Origin: Siphonobacter sp. SORGH_AS_0500 | GTDB lineage: Bacteria > Bacteroidota > Bacteroidia > Cytophagales > Spirosomataceae | NCBI RefSeq assembly: GCF_002838835.1 | Contig: NZ_NHPP01000001.1 | Span: 62,001-126,000, forward strand | Length of the DNA: 64,000 bases | Reading direction: 5' to 3' | Part shown: positions 9,698-18,447 of the stretch, piece by piece | Layout of the letters: each line of letters starts with the position of its first letter | Numbering within the stretch: position 1 is the stretch's first letter | The notes under the pieces: generated by a model | What the model saw: the letters and a program-made list of their open reading frames with translations, nothing else | Told to the model about the DNA's origin: nothing | Database searches by the model: none | Position numbers and translations under genes: made by a program

Positions 9698-10441
9698 ATG
9701 AAAGATTTGTTTTCCCAGCAATCAGAAGCCTATGCTAAGTACCGGCCTACGTATCCACAGGAGTTATATGACTTCATTTTACAGCAGGTTCCCACGAAGG
9801 AAAAGGCATGGGATTGTGCTACGGGTAACGGACAAGTGGCCGTTAAACTGGCCGAATATTTCGAGCAGGTCAATGCGACGGATATTAGTGAAAGACAACT
9901 GAGTCAGGCTACCCCGGCTCAGAAGGTTCACTATGAAATCAGTCGGGCTGAAGAGACGCCCTTCCCGAATGATTACTTTGATTTAATAACCGTGGCTCAG
10001 GCTTTTCACTGGTTCGATTTTGAAGCCTTTCACCAGGAAGCCAAACGGGTACTGAAACCCGAAGGGGTCATTGCGGTGTGGGGGTACGAGCTCTTAGAAA
10101 TCTCCCCAGACATTGATCCCCTGATTCTGGAATTTTATGAAAATGTTGTCGGGCCTTATTGGGCACCCGAGCGGCATCATATAAAAGAGAAGTACAGCCG
10201 GATTTCCTTTCCTTACCGAGAAATTCAGTCTCCGGATTTTGAGATGGTAAAAGACTGGACGCTGGAAGATCTGGCGGGCTATTTCAGCTCCTGGTCGAGT
10301 GTGCAGGGATATAAGGAAGCCAACGAAGGCGAAGACCCCGTGCCGGAGTTAATCAAGCAAATCAGTCCGCTTTGGGATGTGGATACGCGACAAGAGGTAA
10401 TCTTCCCGGTTTTTCTGCGGATTGGGATTAATAATCTATAG
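9698..10441 (+). CDS. Class I SAM-dependent methyltransferase
   Basis: Cytosolic protein of 247 residues of the Methyltransf_11 type. Motif I (AWDCATGNGQVAVKLAEYF) binds SAM at about residues 36-54, followed by the acidic loop VNATDISERQL and the post-motif DLITVAQAFHWFDFEAFHQEAKRVLKPEGVIAVWGYELL. This arrangement is close to the trans-aconitate/YafE-type small-molecule methyltransferases, whose substrate cannot be told from sequence. Monocistronic, between an AT-rich palindrome and a strong terminator. Confidence 0.85.
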   Translation: MKDLFSQQSEAYAKYRPTYPQELYDFILQQVPTKEKAWDCATGNGQVAVKLAEYFEQVNATDISERQLSQATPAQKVHYEISRAEETPFPNDYFDLITVAQAFHWFDFEAFHQEAKRVLKPEGVIAVWGYELLEISPDIDPLILEFYENVVGPYWAPERHHIKEKYSRISFPYREIQSPDFEMVKDWTLEDLAGYFSSWSSVQGYKEANEGEDPVPELIKQISPLWDVDTRQEVIFPVFLRIGINNL

Positions 10442-10489
10442 CCTGATGGTTCAATAGTTCTTCGGTCAGAAACATACACAACTCAACAA

Positions 10490-10526
10490 AAAATCCCCGA
10501 AATTGCTTCGGGGATTTTGTATTTTT
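10490..10526 (+). terminator. Terminator of methyltransferase gene
   Basis: Stem AAAATCCCCGAA/TTCGGGGATTTT with a short loop and a T-rich tail, 50 bases after the stop. Confidence 0.85.
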
Positions 10527-10545
10527 CTAAGAGCCTGCTTGAGTT

Positions 10546-10892
10546 ATTTCTCCGCCGCTGCCAGTTTTTTTGCTGGCAGCAATGACTCGCCCCCCGCTGC
10601 CAGCGGCGGTAATATTACTTGATCTTAAAAAACATAGCTTCTGAAGCTTTCACCGATTGAAAATGGAAAGGCTAATACATCTCTAAGAAGCGAGAAATTA
10701 CGAAGCATACACCATCGGTCATTTCTCCACCGCTGCCAGCTTTTTTTGCTGGCAGCAATGACTCGCTCCCTCCCAGCTCATGCTGCCAGCAAAAAAGCTG
10801 GCAGCGGCAGTCCAAAAGTATCTCCCACGAGAGGCAGTACTTATTTCTTCGTCGCTTCCAGCGTGGCCCGGCCAGCTTTTTCGCTGGCAGCA
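10546..10892. repeat. Cluster of GC-rich hairpin repeats (GCTGCCAGC family)
   Basis: The gap holds several copies of an inverted repeat GCTGCCAG(C)-T/A run-GCTGGCAGC: 10557-10580, 10732-10756, 10782-10805 and a degenerate one at 10870-10891, plus a half unit near 10597. Two of them sit in a direct repeat of about 48 bases (10546-10593 and 10721-10769) that continues into AATGACTCGC. Short reading frames here are by-products of the repeats. The arrangement is REP/BIME-like. No gene is seen between 10442 and 10966. Confidence 0.75.
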
Positions 10893-10966
10893 TAAGCTGG
10901 AAATCGGTCAATTCATTACTACTAGCAAAAAGAGGCAGGCAAGTAGTGACTTTAGGCAATCTTCAA

Positions 10967-11890
10967 TTACTTGATCGCATTAAATTCAGCTTCAGTAATC
11001 GTCAAGACTGTTCCGTGACGAATGCCTTTGGGAAATTCTACCTGGTCAGATACATCTTCCCAGTGTTCCATGTCCTTCGAACGGAGGGCACCGTAGGTAT
11101 GGTCGATGTATTTGTCGAAATACACATAGACGTAATCGCCAATTTCTACCGCCGTAGGGCCTTCTGCCCAGTACTTACCCGTAATCGGAGCCGAAACCTC
11201 AACGGGATAAGGCCCTTCCGCTTTCCTTGACTTGGTAATCCGTATGTTTTTTTCCGCTGGTTTCGGATTCTCGTTTTTCACGAACATGTAATACCATTTT
11301 CCTTTTTTCAGCAAGCTTGCGTCAATGGCACTGAAGCTGGGATTAAAGAATAGCTTCGTCTTGCTGAATTTTTTGAAGTCTTTGGTCGTGACGTAATAGA
11401 TGCGGTGGTTTAGTCCTTTTTCGTGTTCAGAATCGGCTATGTCCGCATGTCTTCCCGGAATGGTTGTAGCCCAGAAGATGAGGTACTGCTTTTGCTGATC
11501 GTCGTAGAAGACTTCGGGGGCCCAACTGTTCTTAGCGGTGGGTTCATGCTCCATGACCGAAATAGCTTGTTGAGGTGACCAGTTTTTTAAATCTTTGGAA
11601 GAGCTATAGCCAATAATCTGATCGTGCCAGCCGGACGTCCAGACCATGTGGAATTGACCATCAGCTCCCCGAATGATACAAGGGTCCCGCATGAGCTTGT
11701 CTTTGCCTACTTCAGGGCTCAGGTAAGAAGCTCCCTGACGCAGGGCCGACCAGTGAAGACCATCGGTACTGGAGGCATAATGTAAACCGTCCTGACCGTT
11801 ATCTGTGAAGTAAGAAAACAGATACACCTGTTTCTGAGCCGAACAAATCAGGCTCGCCAGAAAAAAGACTGGGAATAAGAATTTACGCAT
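10967..11890 (-). CDS. GH43-like glycosidase, secreted
   Basis: Protein of 307 residues with a signal peptide (hydrophobic residues 3-18, cleavage near CSAQ). The repeated blade motifs of a five-bladed propeller are visible (LHYASSTDGLHWS, IIGYSSSKDLKNWS, RIYYVTTKDFKKFS, YGALRSKDMEHWEDVS). Candidates for the GH43 catalytic triad are Asp in MRDPCII, Asp in SAIDASLL and Glu in WAEGPTAVEIG, with SWAPEVFYD as the usual WAPE motif. GH43 enzymes act on arabinan or xylan side chains. Exact specificity cannot be given. It stands alone, without a SusC/SusD pair, so it is not part of an obvious polysaccharide utilisation locus. Confidence 0.75.
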   Translation of the reverse strand: MRKFLFPVFFLASLICSAQKQVYLFSYFTDNGQDGLHYASSTDGLHWSALRQGASYLSPEVGKDKLMRDPCIIRGADGQFHMVWTSGWHDQIIGYSSSKDLKNWSPQQAISVMEHEPTAKNSWAPEVFYDDQQKQYLIFWATTIPGRHADIADSEHEKGLNHRIYYVTTKDFKKFSKTKLFFNPSFSAIDASLLKKGKWYYMFVKNENPKPAEKNIRITKSRKAEGPYPVEVSAPITGKYWAEGPTAVEIGDYVYVYFDKYIDHTYGALRSKDMEHWEDVSDQVEFPKGIRHGTVLTITEAEFNAIK

Positions 11891-11950
11891 GAAAAGAAGG
11901 AAAAAAAATTAGACTCGACAAGTTATCGGTTTTCAATAAAAATAGGTGAT

Positions 11951-12018
11951 GAGTAATTACTGAAATAATCAAATACTGATTTACTATAAAGATCATTTAA
12001 GTAATTGAGTATTTAATA
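11951..12018. repeat. AT-rich palindrome, copy 2
   Basis: AATTACTGAAATAATC at 11955-11970 is the inverted complement of GATCATTTAAGTAATT at 11991-12006 (14 of 16). It has the same GTAATTAC words as the copy at 9537-9652 and lies between the divergent GH43-like and FUSC genes. Confidence 0.6.
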
Positions 12019-12047
12019 GTGTCTGATTGTTAGTGTATTAACCGGAT

Positions 12048-13121
12048 ATGGAAAGAATGAATTTACTACATAGACCTCAAATTAAGTTATTGAAAAACTT
12101 TACCCGAAGCGATTTGGAAGGAGCTGCCTTACCCACACTTGGGGTATTTGTAGGGCTGGTATTAGCTCAGATTTCTTACTTTGGGCCCTTCGCCGGATTC
12201 ATGGTAATGGTGATGCAATGCCTCATGAGCGTCCGGGCTAAGGGTTCGTACAGGGAGCGTCTGCAAATGCTGGCTTACGTTTTGCTCATCCTGATCGGGA
12301 CGACGGCCTGGGGAATTTTTAGCTCTTTTCATACCATCAATGTCGTCTTCGGCGTGCTCTTATTATCCGTAGCTTTGACGTACTGGAGACATTTCTTTCC
12401 AGAGGACTGGAGGAGTATCAATGCCCCCGCATCGGCCTTGTATTTCGTAACCCTGGCGACGAAGGCGGATGAAAAAGCATTACTGGCGGTCTTATTCAGT
12501 GGAATTCTGGGCATCGGCCTGCAAGCGTTTCTCTGGTTTGTATACCCCCAGGCTTTTGATAAAAAGTCTCCCGTCATGCGACTGAAAAGTCGCCGGGCCC
12601 GGAAACGCCCTCGGGCCAACCCGGTCGATCTGACGCTCATTTCTTCAGTAAAGCCTGATCTCTGGCGTTACACCTTTCGGCTGATGTTTCTGTTGATATT
12701 AAGTGTCTGGATTGTGAATTATACGCATTCACTGCACGCGTACTGGATTCCCTTAACGGTAGTAATCGTGTTACAGGATAACCATCTGGATACGCTCAAG
12801 CGAGTAGGCGGGAGAGTGCTGGGCACCTTTATCGGGAGCATCATCGGGAGCTTCCTATTGGCCCTTCACCCGGATCCGCTACTAGGGATGCCTTTACTCA
12901 TCCTCTGTATGTTTACCTTTCTGCTGATTGTCAAGCATAATTATCCAATAGCCTGTATTTTCCTGACGATTTATATTATTCTGCTGATTGGCCGACAATC
13001 GACGAACACGTTTCAGGTTGGCGTGGAGCGAACGCTGTTTACATTAGCGGGCGGGTTACTGGTATTTTTAAGCTCGTATGTGTTATTCTGGCAACGCAAA
13101 AAACAACAAAGTGCCAGCTAA
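12048..13121 (+). CDS. FUSC-family inner-membrane protein
   Basis: Protein of 357 residues with two blocks of hydrophobic helices: an N-terminal block (about 30-165) and a C-terminal one (about 210-350) separated by a basic loop (KSRRARKRPRANP). The second block, with HAYWIPLTVVIVLQDNHLDTLKRVGGRVLGTFIGSIIG, is the typical signature of the fusaric-acid-resistance (FUSC/YccS/AaeB) superfamily, which includes aromatic-acid and fusaric-acid efflux pumps. It is shorter than YccS or AaeB. No membrane-fusion partner is adjacent, so the substrate is unknown. Start 12048; 12057 is an alternative. Confidence 0.75.
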   Translation: MERMNLLHRPQIKLLKNFTRSDLEGAALPTLGVFVGLVLAQISYFGPFAGFMVMVMQCLMSVRAKGSYRERLQMLAYVLLILIGTTAWGIFSSFHTINVVFGVLLLSVALTYWRHFFPEDWRSINAPASALYFVTLATKADEKALLAVLFSGILGIGLQAFLWFVYPQAFDKKSPVMRLKSRRARKRPRANPVDLTLISSVKPDLWRYTFRLMFLLILSVWIVNYTHSLHAYWIPLTVVIVLQDNHLDTLKRVGGRVLGTFIGSIIGSFLLALHPDPLLGMPLLILCMFTFLLIVKHNYPIACIFLTIYIILLIGRQSTNTFQVGVERTLFTLAGGLLVFLSSYVLFWQRKKQQSAS

Positions 13122-13158
13122 AGCTCTGGAACTTTACCGGATGCAATTGCCGTTGAAT

Positions 13159-13166
13159 TATCTTTG
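13159..13166 (+). promoter_or_regulatory. -7 box for queE operon
   Basis: TATCTTTG, a perfect TAnnTTTG, 20 bases before the queE start. Confidence 0.45.
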
Positions 13167-13186
13167 TGAAAAGATTATAACGAGAT

Positions 13187-13813
13187 ATGTCAGAAGTGCT
13201 TATTGCTCCCCAGCCTGTTCAATTACCTGTGATGGAATCCTTTTATACGCTTCAGGGCGAGGGATATCATAACGGAAAAGCCGCTTACTTCATCCGCCTG
13301 GGTGGCTGTGAGGTAGGCTGCCACTGGTGTGATGTGAAGGAAAGCTGGGATGCCAGCCTGCATCCTCAATTTACGATTGAAGCCATAGTGAAAGGAGCCC
13401 TTCAGCATCCAGGACGATTGGCAGTAATTACGGGTGGAGAGCCCTTAATGCACGATTTAACGGATTTGACAGCGGCCTTACAGCAAGTCGGTTTTCAGAC
13501 CAATATTGAAACCTCCGGTGTATATGCGGTGTCGGGAAGTTGGGACTGGGTTTGTTTTTCACCCAAGAAATTCAAGGAGCCGCATCCAGACATTTATTCG
13601 AAAGCGAATGAATTGAAGGTAATTATCTATAATAAGTCCGATTTTGAGTTTGCGGAAGAACACGCAGCGAAGTTACAGACTGACTGTCAGCTTCTGTTAC
13701 AGCCGGAATGGAGCAGGCACGAAATGATGCTTCCCCAAATCATTGCGTACGTAAAAGACAATCCGAAGTGGCGGGTTTCGTTACAAACGCATAAATACAT
13801 GAATATACCCTAA
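13187..13813 (+). CDS. queE: 7-carboxy-7-deazaguanine synthase QueE
   Basis: Radical-SAM enzyme that contracts carboxy-tetrahydropterin to 7-carboxy-7-deazaguanine, a step towards queuosine in tRNA. Protein of 208 residues. The cluster ligands are Cys41, Cys45 and Cys48 in the CX3CX2C motif GGCEVGCHWC, followed by the TGGEPLMH motif and the family-typical SPKKFKEPHPDIYSKANELKVI. The N-terminal ESFYTLQGEGYHNGKAAYFIRL is characteristic. The other queuosine genes are not in the window. The PorE-like gene starts five bases after the stop, so the two are probably one transcript despite unrelated roles. Confidence 0.93.
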   Translation: MSEVLIAPQPVQLPVMESFYTLQGEGYHNGKAAYFIRLGGCEVGCHWCDVKESWDASLHPQFTIEAIVKGALQHPGRLAVITGGEPLMHDLTDLTAALQQVGFQTNIETSGVYAVSGSWDWVCFSPKKFKEPHPDIYSKANELKVIIYNKSDFEFAEEHAAKLQTDCQLLLQPEWSRHEMMLPQIIAYVKDNPKWRVSLQTHKYMNIP

Positions 13814-13818
13814 GCCGT

Positions 13819-15801
13819 ATGTTTGAAAAAGGTACCTTAGTTCGGAATTTTTTTACGGAGCCCATGCAGGCCCGAAGATGTTTCAAAGCAGCCGCAGTGC
13901 TGGCCCTGTTCACGCTGGGGTACCAAACTTCATTTGCTCAGGACAAAAGAGCCCGGGATGCTTACGAGAAAGGGCAAAAGGCCTTGGCTAATCGGGATAT
14001 GGGGGCGGCTCGCAAGGAATTTCAGAAGGCCGTCGAGCGGGACGAAAATTATGGCGAGGCTTATTTCAGACTGGCTCAGCTTTTCGAATATGACCGGAAT
14101 CTGGAAGAATCGGCGAAGTATTACCAGAAAGCCGTTACGCTCAAGCCCGACTCGCCGGAAGTGCAGCCTGCCTTTTTATGGCTAGGGGCTTATTACCTGA
14201 AAACCGGGAACTACGCTCAGGCAGCTCCATTGCTGGAGAAATACCTGGAGGTTCAGAAATCCATTACCAAGCCGAGTCCGATTCTGAAAATAAGTCTGAA
14301 GCGTGCTCAGCGAATGCTGGATGTCTGCCGCTTCTCTCAGGAGGCAGTCAAACACCCGCTTACCGTACAGGTCAAAAAGCTCCCCGACGTTATTAATGCT
14401 TTTGATTCTCAGTATTTCCCAGTCTTAACTGCCGATCGGCAACACCTTTTCTTTACCGGAATTGAACAACCCAATGGGGATGAAAATCTCTACATTTCTT
14501 CGTATACCGAAGAACTCGGCTGGACGAAGCCCAGGGCGGTTTCCGGGATGATTAATACCGATGAAAACGAAGGAACTTCCAGCATTTCAGCGGATGGCCG
14601 GACGCTAGTCTTTACCGTTTGCCAGAGTCGCCTGCGTCGGGGATATGGGAATTGTGATTTATACATTACCTATCGAAATGGCGATCAATGGACGGAACCC
14701 GAAAACCTGGGGCCGCAGATTAACTCCGCTGCCTGGGAGTCTCAACCTACCTTATCGCCCGATGGACGGGTCATCTTCTTCGTTTCCGATCGTCCCGGGG
14801 GCCTAGGCAAGCGAGATATCTGGATGAGTAAAAAGGATTCACTCGGTCGCTGGATGCCTTCGGTTAATGCCGGGCCGGCTATTAATACCACCGAAGATGA
14901 AGTGTCTCCCTTCCTGCATGCCAATGGTACATCGCTGTTTTTTGCTTCCGATGGATACACGGGCCTGGGGGGATTTGATCTCTGGTTAACCGAATTTGAC
15001 GGAAAAACTTTTTCAAAACCCGAAAATCTGGGGTATCCGCTGAACAATCATGAAGATCAGGTGGCTCTTTACATCACAGCCGATGGTCGGAAGGGCTATT
15101 ATTCGCAGGAGGATCGCATCGAGACGGATCATCGGCAGTCGCGTTTATGGGAGCTGGATGTTCCTGAAACGTTGGCCTCCCGTTTCAAGCGGGCTCATGT
15201 GCTCAAGGGAACCATCGTCGATGCGACTACCAAGAAACCTTTGGTAGCGGCTCTGGAAGTGATAAATCTGAAAACCAAAGAAAAAGAAGCCGTTCTCCGC
15301 AGCGATAACCGCACGGGGGAATATGCCGTGGTTTTAACCTCAGGAAACGAATACGCCGTCTTTGTGAATCGTCCGGGGTACTTGTATAAGAGTCTTTCCT
15401 TTGATTTTTCGGGAGCTAGTGCCGATAAAGTGTTGGATATCGCTCTGGAAGCCATCCGAAAAGATCAGCACGAAATCCTCAAAAATGTCTTTTTCGATTC
15501 GGGTAAATGGGAAATCAAGGAAAAGTCACAGGCAGAGCTGGAGAAGCTCGTAAAACTGCTGAACGAAAATCCGTCCGTCTCTATCGAAATCTCAGGCCAT
15601 ACCGATGACGTAGGAGAAGACAAAAATAACAAAGAGTTATCCCTGAAACGGGCCCGTTCTGTAACGGATTACCTGACCAGTCAGGGGATCTCCGCCCACC
15701 GCATCAAAGCCGTGGGCTACGGAGAAACGCAACCCGTAGTCTCCAACACCGACGAAGAAAGCCGGGCACTCAATCGGCGGATTGAGGTGAAAATACTTTA
15801 G
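13819..15801 (+). CDS. PorE-like TPR/propeller/CRD/OmpA periplasmic protein
   Basis: Protein of 660 residues with a signal peptide (hydrophobic 22-40, cleavage near SFAQ). Domains in order: TPR repeats (about 44-165), a PD40/WD40-like propeller (about 195-445; blades such as LSPDGRVIFFVSDRPGGLGKRDIW), a carboxypeptidase-regulatory-like domain (about 462-545) and a C-terminal OmpA peptidoglycan-binding domain (about 555-660; GHTDDVGEDKNN, SLKRARSVTDYL, NRRIEVKIL). This is the architecture and length of PorE, a type IX secretion component that anchors to peptidoglycan. Cytophagales carry several proteins of this design, so it is PorE-like rather than proven PorE. Start 13819; ATG 13864 gives a more standard signal peptide. 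Confidence 0.8.
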   Translation: MFEKGTLVRNFFTEPMQARRCFKAAAVLALFTLGYQTSFAQDKRARDAYEKGQKALANRDMGAARKEFQKAVERDENYGEAYFRLAQLFEYDRNLEESAKYYQKAVTLKPDSPEVQPAFLWLGAYYLKTGNYAQAAPLLEKYLEVQKSITKPSPILKISLKRAQRMLDVCRFSQEAVKHPLTVQVKKLPDVINAFDSQYFPVLTADRQHLFFTGIEQPNGDENLYISSYTEELGWTKPRAVSGMINTDENEGTSSISADGRTLVFTVCQSRLRRGYGNCDLYITYRNGDQWTEPENLGPQINSAAWESQPTLSPDGRVIFFVSDRPGGLGKRDIWMSKKDSLGRWMPSVNAGPAINTTEDEVSPFLHANGTSLFFASDGYTGLGGFDLWLTEFDGKTFSKPENLGYPLNNHEDQVALYITADGRKGYYSQEDRIETDHRQSRLWELDVPETLASRFKRAHVLKGTIVDATTKKPLVAALEVINLKTKEKEAVLRSDNRTGEYAVVLTSGNEYAVFVNRPGYLYKSLSFDFSGASADKVLDIALEAIRKDQHEILKNVFFDSGKWEIKEKSQAELEKLVKLLNENPSVSIEISGHTDDVGEDKNNKELSLKRARSVTDYLTSQGISAHRIKAVGYGETQPVVSNTDEESRALNRRIEVKIL

Positions 15802-15978
15802 CGTTGGGAGTTGAGAGTTTAGTGTTTTGAGTTAATACTGGTTCAAAATTTTCCTCGGGCTGTCAATAACTAGGGAATTATTCCGAGATGTAGTTTAGGG
15901 CCGATACTCAGATAAAGGCATTTAAGTAGGGGAGATTTCTGACAAAACTCTAAATCCCAAACGCAAAACTCCCAATGC
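15801..15978. repeat. Imperfect inverted repeat with GAGTTTTG-like arms
   Basis: Arms at 15801-15834 and 15944-15978: GCGTTGGGAGTT on the left, the complement GCATTGGGAGTT on the right, continuing with related GAGTTTAG/GTTTTGAGTT words. About 110 bases of unique DNA lie between. It fills the gap between the PorE-like gene and trxB. Confidence 0.5.
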
Positions 15979-16012
15979 TACACTCTGTTTTTCAGTAAGT
16001 CTCAAAAAAATC

Positions 16013-16043
16013 TTGCCTTTCCGGCATGAATTGGCAATTTTTG
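16013..16043 (+). promoter_or_regulatory. Promoter of trxB
   Basis: TTG at 16013-16015, a spacer of 20 bases, then AATTTTTG at 16036-16043 (one mismatch to TAnnTTTG). It overlaps the upstream in-frame TTG, which argues that translation begins at the ATG at 16088. Confidence 0.55.
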
Positions 16044-16087
16044 TGTTAGCAACGTTGTTGCAAAGGAAGTATCATTTCCCATTTTTT

Positions 16088-17062
16088 ATGTCAGCAGAAC
16101 ATATCCATTGCCTAATTATCGGCTCAGGCCCTGCGGGGTACACAGCCGCTATCTACGCCTCACGTGCGGGACTTAATCCCGTTTTATATACAGGTCCTCA
16201 ACCCGGTGGTCAGTTGACTACTACTACGGAAGTCGATAACTTTCCTGGTTACCCCGAAGGAGTAACGGGTCCTGAAATGATGCAGGATCTGGAGAAACAG
16301 GCTCGTCGTTTCGGCACGGAAATCCGTTACGGCTTAGCTACCAAAGTTGATTTCTCGGACCCAACCTCCAAGAAAGTATGGATTGATGAAACGCACGAAA
16401 TCTGTGCCGATGCCATCATCATCTCTACGGGAGCGTCTGCCAAATGGCTGGGCTTAGCCGGTGAAGATATCTACAATGGTCGCGGCGTTTCGGCCTGTGC
16501 TGTTTGTGATGGGTTCTTCTATCGGGGTCAGGAAGTAGTGGTTGTCGGAGGGGGTGATACCGCTGCTGAAGAGGCAAGCTATCTCGCCAAATTATGCAAG
16601 AAGGTATACCTGCTGGTGCGTCGGGATGAGTTACGTGCTTCGCAGATCATGCAGACCCGCGTAAAATCATTACCTAACCTCGAAATCCTGTGGAACACCG
16701 AAACGGAAGAGTTATTAGGTGATGAAACGGGATTAACAGGGGCTCGGGTGAAAAACGTAATTACGGGAGAAACGCAGGATTTATGCGTAACGGGCTTCTT
16801 CGTAGCGATTGGACACAAGCCTAACACCGATATTTTCAAGGATTATATCACCATGGATACTACAGGATACATTAAAACCGTTCCCGGTAGTAGCAGAACG
16901 AATGTAGCAGGCGTATTTGCCTGTGGTGATGCTCAGGATAATGTATACCGTCAGGCGATCACGGCAGCAGGTACGGGATGTATGGCTGCTCTGGACGCTG
17001 AACGCTGGCTGGCTGAAATGGAAGCTCCAGTGGTCATTACTCCAGAAATTTTGGAAAATTAA
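16088..17062 (+). CDS. trxB: Thioredoxin reductase
   Basis: NADPH:thioredoxin oxidoreductase, an FAD enzyme, 324 residues from the ATG at 16088. FAD-binding GSGPAG lies at residues 12-17, the redox-active CAVC at 137-140, the NADPH site GGGDTAAEEASYLAK follows, and the C-terminal FAD motif is VFACGDAQD. The family-standard beginning HCLIIGSGPAGYTAAIYASRA fits this start. The longer frame from TTG 16013 would translate the promoter. Monocistronic with its own terminator. Confidence 0.95.
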   Translation: MSAEHIHCLIIGSGPAGYTAAIYASRAGLNPVLYTGPQPGGQLTTTTEVDNFPGYPEGVTGPEMMQDLEKQARRFGTEIRYGLATKVDFSDPTSKKVWIDETHEICADAIIISTGASAKWLGLAGEDIYNGRGVSACAVCDGFFYRGQEVVVVGGGDTAAEEASYLAKLCKKVYLLVRRDELRASQIMQTRVKSLPNLEILWNTETEELLGDETGLTGARVKNVITGETQDLCVTGFFVAIGHKPNTDIFKDYITMDTTGYIKTVPGSSRTNVAGVFACGDAQDNVYRQAITAAGTGCMAALDAERWLAEMEAPVVITPEILEN

Positions 17063-17097
17063 TTGAACATAACTCCCTTACCGTACTCTAACGGAAT

Positions 17098-17147
17098 AGA
17101 AGCGGGGCTTTCGGAGCCAAACCCTCCTGAAAGCTCCGCTTCTTTTT
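17098..17147 (+). terminator. Terminator of trxB
   Basis: Long stem (AGAAGCGGGGCTTTC with its near-perfect complement), loop of about 10 bases and T5. Confidence 0.85.
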
Positions 17148-17210
17148 GGGATAGACATATCGATCCATTCAATACGTCTGAATGGATACTTTTTAGGTGT
17201 ACTGAAACAC

Positions 17211-18287
17211 ATGATGAAATTAGTAACCGCTCTTTTTTTCTGTAGCATCTGCGTGTTCGCCACCACGGAAAGCTTTGCTCAACAGGAAAAAGGTCTGTTT
17301 AAAAAGGCCCCCAGTATTAAGCCTAAGTCGACAGATAAGAAAAAAGTGAATGAGTTTGAGCTTCAGCAGGAAGCTACGCCGAGTCTTCGCTTTTCGGAAC
17401 AGTTTGAACCCAAGAAAGCCGTAAACCCCGTGACCAGTAATATGGACACCACGCGGGTAGACGATAAAACGGAGAAAATTCCGACGGAAACCGAAGATCA
17501 GGTCTATGATGATTCTTCCGGGGTTTGGGTAACAACCCACCGCTACTTCTCCATCTGGGATCCCAATACCATTGATCCCTATAACATCAATCCACTGGAT
17601 TTCGACGAACCTATCGATCTACTCCTATATGATGAGGCCAAAAGCCAACTCTGGTCGGCACCGCTCCAAAAAGGCGTGTTAACCTCCCAGTTTGGCCGTC
17701 GTTGGGGCCGCTGGCATACGGGAGCTGATCTTGATCTGGATACCGGAGAGGATGTGTTTGCTGCTTTTGATGGGCAGGTTAGGGTAGTCAGTTTTGATGG
17801 AGGCGGGTACGGTCGTTATGTCGTTATCCGACATTATAACGGTTTAGAAACGTTATATGGTCACTTATCAGCTCAATTGGTTCAATCAGGGCAGTTCGTT
17901 AAGGCTGGGGAAAAAATTGGTTTGGGAGGAAGCACGGGCCGGAGTACGGGACCGCACTTGCACTACGAAGTACGCTACGAGGGTAATCCCTTTAATCCGC
18001 TGGAGATTTATAAATTCCCCGAAAACGTAATCAAATCCGATCATTACCTGCTCACTTCCAAGGTGTGGGACCACCTGCGGGGCGGCGGAAGTAACCGCGT
18101 TCAGTATGAATATAACACGGGGGAGAAATCGAAACAACACCGTCAGATTCGATGGTATCGCGTTCGGAAAGGAGACACCTTATCCGAAATCGCTCACCGT
18201 TCCGGCATCACCATTACCCAACTGAAACGTCTGAATGGGTTGCGTAACAGTAACCTGAGTATTGGTAAAAAACTCCGGGTAAAATAA
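17211..18287 (+). CDS. M23 metallopeptidase with LysM, copy A
   Basis: Secreted peptidoglycan hydrolase candidate, 358 residues. Signal peptide 1-24 (FATTESFAQ), a low-complexity linker, then an M23 domain (about 150-265) with zinc ligands in HTGADLDLDTGEDV and HLHYEVR, and a C-terminal LysM (about 312-357; WYRVRKGDTLSEIAHRSGITITQLKRLNG). The ligands are intact, so endopeptidase activity is expected. It is followed by a paralogue of the same architecture (18448-19545). ATG 17211 or 17214. Confidence 0.88.
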   Translation: MMKLVTALFFCSICVFATTESFAQQEKGLFKKAPSIKPKSTDKKKVNEFELQQEATPSLRFSEQFEPKKAVNPVTSNMDTTRVDDKTEKIPTETEDQVYDDSSGVWVTTHRYFSIWDPNTIDPYNINPLDFDEPIDLLLYDEAKSQLWSAPLQKGVLTSQFGRRWGRWHTGADLDLDTGEDVFAAFDGQVRVVSFDGGGYGRYVVIRHYNGLETLYGHLSAQLVQSGQFVKAGEKIGLGGSTGRSTGPHLHYEVRYEGNPFNPLEIYKFPENVIKSDHYLLTSKVWDHLRGGGSNRVQYEYNTGEKSKQHRQIRWYRVRKGDTLSEIAHRSGITITQLKRLNGLRNSNLSIGKKLRVK

Positions 18288-18301
18288 GAAATGAGTATCG
18301 C

Positions 18302-18345
18302 TAACCACCGCAGGCTGCATCGTCTGCGGTGGTTACTCGTTTTAT
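18302..18345 (+). terminator. Terminator between the M23 genes
   Basis: Perfect 10-bp stem ACCACCGCAG/CTGCGGTGGT with a 10-base loop, then a T-rich stretch, 14 bases after the stop of copy A. It suggests that the two peptidase genes are separately transcribed. Confidence 0.7.
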
Positions 18346-18447
18346 TTGCTTCCTCATTAAACCCAGCCTTCGTAAATCCGTTCTTATTGGCTCAATTATT
18401 AGTAAGAGACAGGCACGGCCTGCCTCCTTATTTGTTACCTGGTATTC

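Noticed and set aside
10672..10974. Overlapping small frames on both strands
   Set aside because: They translate the GCTGCCAGC hairpin repeats and have no independent coding support.
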